Of a stretch of DNA of 64,000 bases, positions 58,226 through 64,000 are shown piece after piece. Both the position numbers and the translations under genes were made by a program. The notes under the pieces are model-generated. The model was not told the origin of the DNA. It did not search any database and saw nothing but the letters and a program-made list of their open reading frames with translations. Location of the stretch: NCBI RefSeq assembly GCF_000266885.1, contig NC_018020.1, forward strand, positions 496,001-560,000, in the 5' to 3' direction. Numbering within the stretch: the stretch's first letter is position 1; every line of letters starts with the position of its first letter. Source of the stretch: Turneriella parva DSM 21527 (lineage in GTDB: Bacteria > Spirochaetota > Leptospiria > Turneriellales > Turneriellaceae).

Positions 58226-59980
58226 TCACCCGCCTTGATTTTTCTGCTTCCATTGTACGTAGAGCGTATAGATCGGCCATTTCCTAAAGGTGGTCTGCCG
58301 GTCTTCGGTCATCTTCAAGAACAGTTGCTCGAACTCCGCGTATTCTTCGAGAAGAATATGGAGACAGCAAATGACATCGTTTTCGCTTTTAGAGTCACTA
58401 ATGATCTCGCCCATACGTCGAATTTCGCGAGGCGTGAAGGCCCGCCGACGCCGAACAATTTGCAGCTGGTTCACCTCAGAGGTCAACGGATCAAGAATCC
58501 CTTTGTGGGTCAATAGGGAACAAATATCTTCAGCGAGCGACAAGAATTGTTCACTGGCATCCTGATCGTACACATGTATACATAATAGCATGAACTGCGC
58601 GTAAATATCTTGAGCCATGGGATCGAAGTACTCTCGCAATGAGGCCGCAACTTGATTTGTGATTCTGCCCACACCCCTAATCAAATCGGTATTGTTGAGC
58701 AACAGGTACTTTGAGATACGGAATTTAATGTCTGCGCCAGTCTGGTCTCGCTGTTTCACTTCTAAGGTGTCTTCATTGGGAAAGGGCGCATTAAAATCAT
58801 GCAAAACAAAATGATTATCCTTTTGCCGCTCAAATTTTATCAGAATGTCCTGATGGAATATCCGAAATCGTTGAATAAACAGAGGCCGCTCAACCTGCAA
58901 AACGGCTTTTTCGCCATTTAGCAACGTAGCGATTAATATTCTGATTACGTTTGCTTGATCTTTATTCTGGTCATAATCTTTAAAGGACACATGAGAGTAA
59001 TCGATCTGCAATATATCGAACAGCTGACGATGGGTTTTTGCCCATGCAATATTTCTGTCAAAGGTATCGGCCATTTTCGGCATGCTTACTGCCAAATCAC
59101 GTCCGTTGAGCTTGAGCCTCTTGTGCACCAAGAGCGCTTCCATAAATTCCAGTGCAGCGAACAGATCAGCGAGATTCGCTGGTATTGAAGCCGTGCCATC
59201 TACGTTGAGAGCAATGGTTAGTGATTTATCTCGGTTGATTTTGACCTCGAGCGCATTGTTTAAGAACAGACGGGTCTCACCAATAGAATTCCGCACGAGC
59301 GACGCCGATGAAAAATATGTCTTCTCAGCGACAACCACCTGTGCCGGGCCACTCAGCGCTAAGAGTCCATCGTCCAAGTGACAGGGCACAGTTAGGTTTT
59401 TCCCGAGATCGGCATACACGTAAAAATTGCCTTTAGCGAAATTCTCGATGAAATTCCGCTCAGGCATGAACGATAATACCATATCGGTCTGCTTGCCTGC
59501 AAGGTCTTTGATCGAAATGCTGCGATCAGTACCAACCTGAAGTTGCTTGTTCTGAAGAAAAAAATAGCAAATGGATTCGAGATGTAGCGCATCACTAACT
59601 AACTGAAAATTAAGTGCATAACTCTTCTGATTCTTTTGCATGTATTTCCGAATATCCATGGGCAAAAGGAAAGACAGGTAAATCTTTGGGAGATCGCCAA
59701 GCTGAACCATAAAGAACAAGAGCCCACCGTCGCGCAAATATACTTCAAGTCGATCACGCGTTATGGATTGTTTTAGCCTCCCGTTTGTCGACTTAACTTG
59801 CACAGGGATTCGACCGTGCAGATCACCGGCTTTTAGCCGGGGCTGCTTATACACGAGAATATGCCCATCCCAATGGGGATGACGGTCATTCTCCAGAATT
59901 TCAGAGGCCAATATATTGCTTTTTAATATCAAATCTCGGAGCGCGTGGATGCCCCGCTGTTCAATTTGGCTACTATTCAC
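58226..59980 (-). CDS. DUF4365-type nuclease-domain protein
   Basis: 584 residues from a GTG start. The first 120 residues match the DUF4365 pattern: IEQRGIHALRDLILKSNILASEI, HPHWDGHILVYKQPRLKAGD and HGRIPVQVKSTNGRL, with Glu, Asp and Gln-x-Lys as expected of PD-(D/E)XK nucleases. The following 460 residues form an unassigned region that includes SLAEDICSLLTHKGILDPLT. DUF4365 proteins occur in defence islands. It is divergent from the GmrSD-type gene across 146 bases and shares the minus strand with the leader train. Confidence 0.68.
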   Translation of the reverse strand: MNSSQIEQRGIHALRDLILKSNILASEILENDRHPHWDGHILVYKQPRLKAGDLHGRIPVQVKSTNGRLKQSITRDRLEVYLRDGGLLFFMVQLGDLPKIYLSFLLPMDIRKYMQKNQKSYALNFQLVSDALHLESICYFFLQNKQLQVGTDRSISIKDLAGKQTDMVLSFMPERNFIENFAKGNFYVYADLGKNLTVPCHLDDGLLALSGPAQVVVAEKTYFSSASLVRNSIGETRLFLNNALEVKINRDKSLTIALNVDGTASIPANLADLFAALEFMEALLVHKRLKLNGRDLAVSMPKMADTFDRNIAWAKTHRQLFDILQIDYSHVSFKDYDQNKDQANVIRILIATLLNGEKAVLQVERPLFIQRFRIFHQDILIKFERQKDNHFVLHDFNAPFPNEDTLEVKQRDQTGADIKFRISKYLLLNNTDLIRGVGRITNQVAASLREYFDPMAQDIYAQFMLLCIHVYDQDASEQFLSLAEDICSLLTHKGILDPLTSEVNQLQIVRRRRAFTPREIRRMGEIISDSKSENDVICCLHILLEEYAEFEQLFLKMTEDRQTTFRKWPIYTLYVQWKQKNQGG

Positions 59981-60126
59981 GCTGAAAAATTTTCAATTGG
60001 AGACTATTCACAATGTGTCAAATCTATACTAAGAAAATGGGAAATTAAAAATATCCGCGCGCAAAAACGAAAAACAATCTTGCCTACGAGAAAGCGCTAT
60101 GTAAATCTGCCATACTGCTCGGATGC

Positions 60127-62355
60127 ATGAAGAGCCGTATCCCGATCATGGAATGGTTTTCATCGAATAGCAACATTGATAAGGTCACGATAAGCGATCT
60201 GGCGGTAGCCATCGGTGAACATGGCTTGGTGCAACTGCCGTCTTTTCAAAGAGACGCCGTGTGGAATGAGCAGCAGATTGAACTTCTTTGGGACTCGATG
60301 CTTCGCGGATACCCCGTAGGCTCGCTGATATTCTCGGGAACGGCGAATTTTAGCCGACTAAACCTAACGACGCGCACGTTGCAGAACACCTCTGTTACGA
60401 AGGCCGGGGAAATGCGCCCGATTGATTCAAGCACCAAATACCTCATCATTGATGGGCAACAGAGAGCCATTGCCGTGAGGTTGGGCCATATGGCATGGGT
60501 TTCAGGGGACAAGGCGAGACTCTGGATAGATATAGGAACTGCGGCGGAAGCTGGCGCACATAGACTTTTTCATGTCTGCAATATCAAATCACCTTGGGGC
60601 CGCGAGGCCACCAACTACCAGATTTCGCAAGCCCAACTTGAATTGGCACAAGGCGGATCGGAAGAAATTTTCGACAGGCACAATGAAAAATTACTTAGCC
60701 TGACTTGGCCTTTGAAAGCGCAATGTCCTGTGCCGGTCGCAGACTTCTTGACCCTCTATGATGGGCAAAAACATAACTGGCATGATCTGATTCCGCCTGA
60801 ATGGCCTCAGGAGCGAATCTCTCAGATTATGCAGTTACCAATTGACCGAAAGGCATTGAGCGAATGGCATAAACGGCTCTCGCATTTTGAAATACCCATC
60901 CATCTCGTGCGTGAGATCACCAGCGTCGAAGAACTGGGTGAAGCCTTTGAGCGCCTGAATAATCAAGGGACTCGTATGTCTCAAGCTGAACTATTCTTTT
61001 CAGGTCTTAAGATGCATTGGCCGGCGGCCCATGACTTAGTGTGGCAAATATACAGCGACCCTGCTACGGGAAGATTTCTCGAACCAATAGACATTGTGCA
61101 CGCTGTCGTGCGACTTGCAGCCGCGAGCGACAAGCAGGTTCAAGGAGACGATGTTCCTGAGTTGACATTGAAAGACTTTAAGCGATTGATTGGCCCCAGT
61201 GAAGCTACCGGCTCGTTTCTCGCGAAGATTAAAGCATACCTTGCACACGAACCACAATCTGAAATTGGTCGTTTTCATGCTATTCTCAGGCACGCCAAGG
61301 CGATGTTACAGTACCATCCGGTTGAGAATCCGAGAGGTTTGCCGTTGCCAGCCCTTAGCCTCTTGTCACCAAAATTCTGGCACACCGTGGTTGTGTGGCT
61401 TGACCATAACTACGAAGATAAAGCGTTAATTTCAAGCGACATCAGCAAACGAAATGTGCTGCAACAGGCAATATTTGATCGACTCTTCGTCATTAGTACC
61501 CGCAAGCACCGGGCAAATACGCTTGCATTCGGCATAGCCGCAAAAGCCATCGGTATTCCTTTCCCATCGGGGCTTATACTCCGCAAATACTTCGCTACAG
61601 GCATCATGGCGTCTGATTTTGTATTTCAAACAGCTGCCACCTACGCCGCAAGTCTTGCCAAGGCTTGTGATGCGAAAGGAGACCTTTTCACGATAAATGA
61701 CATTATTTTGCTATTTTGGGCTCAGCGTGAATCGTTGCATAATTGGTTTCAGGACTACGATCCGACGCTATACTTTGGCTCAGACGATCTACCGTATGAT
61801 GTCGATCACCTTATAGCTGGTTCAAAATTCCAGCACGTACGCCATCGACATCCCGATTTTGATTGGGCCTTTCCGCATAATCAATTACATAACAGCACGG
61901 GAAATCTGCGCATTTGGCCCAAGCATTTGAACCGCGCCGATCAGGATGCCAATCTTGAATACAAAGGTCTACTGGGAGAAAGGGATGAATTCTTTCCTGA
62001 GGACGATAAATATCAGGCACAAATTGCGTATTTGAAGGCGAAACCATTTATGCTGGATACATTTGGCGCGATTAGAGCCGCCAGTGCATTTGCTGAAGAG
62101 GACGTTGATCTATGGCGAGAGGCTGCGGCCATGGGCGATGAGCGTAACTGGATAAAGAAAGACCGCATCGGAGCTGTTGTGAAAGCAATTACCAGACGTT
62201 CTGTCTACCTCTACGAACAGATCTATCGCGAATTAGAATGGGAAAGTTGGGGGAAGTTCGCTCTGAAGCAAACATGGTTTGTGGATTTGAGTGACTCTCC
62301 CATCATTGGAGAAACAGACTCGAAGCTAATGGAGATTTATGTCCGAATCAGTTGA
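60127..62355 (+). CDS. GmrSD-type enzyme, DUF262 plus C-terminal HNH (DUF1524-like)
   Basis: 742 residues. The N-terminal DUF262 part has LPSFQRDAVWNEQQIELLWD and STKYLIIDGQQRAIAVRLG, the nucleotide-binding motifs of the GmrS half. The C-terminal half contains YDVDHLIAGSKF and HNSTGNLRIWPKHLNRADQD, an HNH-like metal site as in DUF1524/GmrD. Related single-chain enzymes are modification-dependent restriction proteins that cut glucosylated or otherwise modified phage DNA. A 17-base overlap links it to the next gene. Confidence 0.85.
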   Translation: MKSRIPIMEWFSSNSNIDKVTISDLAVAIGEHGLVQLPSFQRDAVWNEQQIELLWDSMLRGYPVGSLIFSGTANFSRLNLTTRTLQNTSVTKAGEMRPIDSSTKYLIIDGQQRAIAVRLGHMAWVSGDKARLWIDIGTAAEAGAHRLFHVCNIKSPWGREATNYQISQAQLELAQGGSEEIFDRHNEKLLSLTWPLKAQCPVPVADFLTLYDGQKHNWHDLIPPEWPQERISQIMQLPIDRKALSEWHKRLSHFEIPIHLVREITSVEELGEAFERLNNQGTRMSQAELFFSGLKMHWPAAHDLVWQIYSDPATGRFLEPIDIVHAVVRLAAASDKQVQGDDVPELTLKDFKRLIGPSEATGSFLAKIKAYLAHEPQSEIGRFHAILRHAKAMLQYHPVENPRGLPLPALSLLSPKFWHTVVVWLDHNYEDKALISSDISKRNVLQQAIFDRLFVISTRKHRANTLAFGIAAKAIGIPFPSGLILRKYFATGIMASDFVFQTAATYAASLAKACDAKGDLFTINDIILLFWAQRESLHNWFQDYDPTLYFGSDDLPYDVDHLIAGSKFQHVRHRHPDFDWAFPHNQLHNSTGNLRIWPKHLNRADQDANLEYKGLLGERDEFFPEDDKYQAQIAYLKAKPFMLDTFGAIRAASAFAEEDVDLWREAAAMGDERNWIKKDRIGAVVKAITRRSVYLYEQIYRELEWESWGKFALKQTWFVDLSDSPIIGETDSKLMEIYVRIS

Positions 62356-62995
62356 TCTAAAACTGCGAAATGCGGTGCGTTTCGTGACCATGTACAATGA
62401 CCAGTTGCGCGCGGCCTTGACGCGAATTGCAGAGGATTTAGAGACCGCAGGTTGGCAAACCGGAAAACTTGAAACCCCGCTTTTCTCTTGGCCAAATCAG
62501 AGCCATTGGCAGACCAATTGGTCTTGGGATTATTTACCGTTGGCATTTCCGAGTATAACTTTCTCGAAACATTCTGAACCTAATAGGCCACCATGGGCCG
62601 GCATATACATCAGTCATATCTCGGATTCAGGGATTCTCGCAGCCCAAGAAAGTTTACGAAAAGAACCGCAATCAATGCCCCCCGCAGAGGAGTGCAGAAC
62701 ACTATGGATAATCAGATATTGTCTCGTTGGCCCCAAAGCGATTCAGATCGATGACAATACATATCATAAAAGCAGCTGGGAATCCCTCGCCAAACTATTG
62801 TTCCCAGACGAAAAGGTCTGGAGCTACGACATTGACACACATCGTCGGGTAGAAATAGAGCGCAACCAGATGATTTATGGCCATTTCATTTTTGACGCTG
62901 CGGAAATAATGCCCCTGCCTGACTTTGACGAAAAGATCATAGGATGTATTCGCGAGATCGACAAGAGGTACGCTATAATACTGGCTCGAAAATAG
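62339..62995 (+). CDS. Unknown protein linked to the GmrSD-type gene
   Basis: 218 residues with no recognised domain, rich in Trp and Asp (SWPNQSHWQTNWSWDYLPLA, PPWAGIYISHISDSG). It starts inside the end of the DUF262 gene, and so is almost surely co-translated. It could be a specificity or immunity partner; nothing in the sequence decides this. Confidence 0.65.
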   Translation: MSESVDLKLRNAVRFVTMYNDQLRAALTRIAEDLETAGWQTGKLETPLFSWPNQSHWQTNWSWDYLPLAFPSITFSKHSEPNRPPWAGIYISHISDSGILAAQESLRKEPQSMPPAEECRTLWIIRYCLVGPKAIQIDDNTYHKSSWESLAKLLFPDEKVWSYDIDTHRRVEIERNQMIYGHFIFDAAEIMPLPDFDEKIIGCIREIDKRYAIILARK

Positions 62996-63046
62996 CATCA
63001 GTTTACGGGAGTAGTAACTTACAGGATCGTCCCATCAAAAGCCCCC

Positions 63047-64000
63047 ATGTTTGAACAAACCTTCAAGAATATCGACGACATCTTACACAAAGATGCTGGC
63101 TGCAGCTCAGAGCTGGATTACGTAGAGCAGACCTCGTGGATTCTGTTTCTGAAGTATCTTGATGATTATGAGAAAGACAAGGCCGCAGCAGCGGAGCTGA
63201 AGGGTAAGGAATATAAATCCATCATTGAAAAGGGTTACCGGTGGGAAGTATGGGCCGCGCCTAAGGGAAAAGACGGCAAACTCGATCACCACAAGGCTCT
63301 TTCGGGCGATGACCTGACCGAGTTTGTGAACGGTAAACTTTTCCCGTATTTGACGAAGTTTAAGACCGACGCGACGAGTGCTGATACGTTTGAGTATAAG
63401 ATTGGAGAGATTTTTAGTGAACTGAAAAACCGCATTCAGAGCGGGTACAACCTGCGCGAGGTAATAAATCGCATTGATGAGCTGCGCTTTCGGACGCATG
63501 CCGAGAAATATGAGCTGAGTCATCTTTACGAAGAAAAGATTAAGAACATGGGTAATGCGGGCCGCAATGGTGGTGAATATTACACGCCTCGCCCGCTGGT
63601 GAAGGTGATCGTGCAGGTAGTGGCGCCGAAGATCGGCGACAAGTGCTATGATGGCGCGATGGGCTCTGCGGGGTTCTTGGTTGAGACGCATGAATATCTG
63701 AAGAAGAGCAAGAAGCTGACGACGGCCGATATGGAAACCTTGCAGAAGAGAACTCTGTATGGTAAAGAGAAGAAGTCGCTCGCGTACATCATTGGCATCA
63801 TGAACATGATTCTGCACGGCATTGAAGCGCCGAATGTGATTCATACGAACACGCTGGCCGAGAACCTCGCCGATGTGCAAGAAAAAGACCGTTTTGACAT
63901 CGCGGTGGCGAATCCGCCTTTTGGTGGCAAAGAACGCGCTGAAGTGCAGCAGAACTTTCCGATTCAGACGGGCGAAACAGCCTATCTGTTCTTGCAGCAT
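63047..64000 (+). CDS. hsdM: Type I restriction-modification DNA methyltransferase subunit, 3' end outside window
   Basis: 318 residues visible. HsdM methylates adenine using SAM. The N-terminal helical domain (DDILHKDAGCSSELDYVEQTSWILFLKYLDD) is followed by GYNLREVINRIDELRF, the YYTPRPLVKVIVQVVAPKIGDKCYDGAMGSAGFL SAM region, and the VANPPFGGKE catalytic motif (NPPF). The ATG at 63047 is the first in frame and lies 51 bases after the previous stop. HsdS and HsdR are expected beyond the window. Confidence 0.95.
   Translation, partial: MFEQTFKNIDDILHKDAGCSSELDYVEQTSWILFLKYLDDYEKDKAAAAELKGKEYKSIIEKGYRWEVWAAPKGKDGKLDHHKALSGDDLTEFVNGKLFPYLTKFKTDATSADTFEYKIGEIFSELKNRIQSGYNLREVINRIDELRFRTHAEKYELSHLYEEKIKNMGNAGRNGGEYYTPRPLVKVIVQVVAPKIGDKCYDGAMGSAGFLVETHEYLKKSKKLTTADMETLQKRTLYGKEKKSLAYIIGIMNMILHGIEAPNVIHTNTLAENLADVQEKDRFDIAVANPPFGGKERAEVQQNFPIQTGETAYLFLQH

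Noticed and set aside
63107-64000. Long open frame on the minus strand at the window end
   Set aside because: It is antisense to the clear hsdM coding sequence, whose catalytic motifs are intact.

Overview
The window looks like part of a spirochaete chromosome of the Leptospirales, perhaps Turneriella-like. That placement is inferred from flagellar fliO-fliP genes, two proteins resembling the Leptospira-expanded DUF1564 family, a DUF1554-like lipoprotein, several TPR and outer-membrane barrel proteins, and moderately GC-rich DNA. No rRNA or tRNA gene was found.

1-31 kb is mainly core genome: a histone-deacetylase-like gene cut by an IS30-type insertion, fliOP, a large HAMP-SpoIIE phosphatase, nuoA-nuoB, secreted TPR and barrel proteins, a minus-strand run of serS, an RluA-type pseudouridine synthase, gmhA, a STAS protein and a phasin-like protein, then an aldehyde dehydrogenase, carA, a degenerate EAL protein, an HDOD protein, a peptide-type ABC permease pair, gatC and a methyltransferase. 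Several genes end in long hairpins, and in convergent pairs the stop codons can sit inside the hairpin itself.

30-36 kb holds a fatty acid desaturase and TetR operon with an operator against the start codon, and a REP-associated tyrosine transposase (RAYT) followed by a GAGACGCCC/GGGCGTCTC hairpin array. One repeat unit lies in frame inside the RAYT gene itself.

From about 36.6 kb the window is rich in defence and mobile genes: an HNH endonuclease, a 5-methylcytosine methyltransferase with a SinI-type restriction enzyme, and two VapBC modules. At 45.9 kb is a junction where two divergent genes both seem to have lost their 5' ends. It opens a more AT-rich segment with a four-gene operon (IS1595/ISXO2-like transposase derivative, HNH nuclease, unknown basic protein, winged helix protein), a GNAT-methyltransferase fusion, an IS481 element and an integrase fragment.

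52.6-54.8 kb has an Mrr-like nuclease, a small membrane protein and an exported protein in overlapping order. 54.8-58.2 kb is a minus-strand train of small plasmid-type genes (DUF932, DUF6573-like, a 34-residue zinc ribbon, an unknown, DUF4313-like). Each gene is preceded by the same modular leader: a box holding the upstream stop codon (TGAAAAG-N4-GAATCC), a hairpin whose sequence changes but whose pairing is kept, often a second hairpin, then the ribosome binding site. This is the most unusual structure in the window. A plus-strand exported discoidin-like gene interrupts the train. The end of the window stacks a DUF4365-type nuclease protein, a single-chain GmrSD-type DUF262/HNH enzyme with an overlapping unknown partner, and the start of a type I modification subunit, hsdM.
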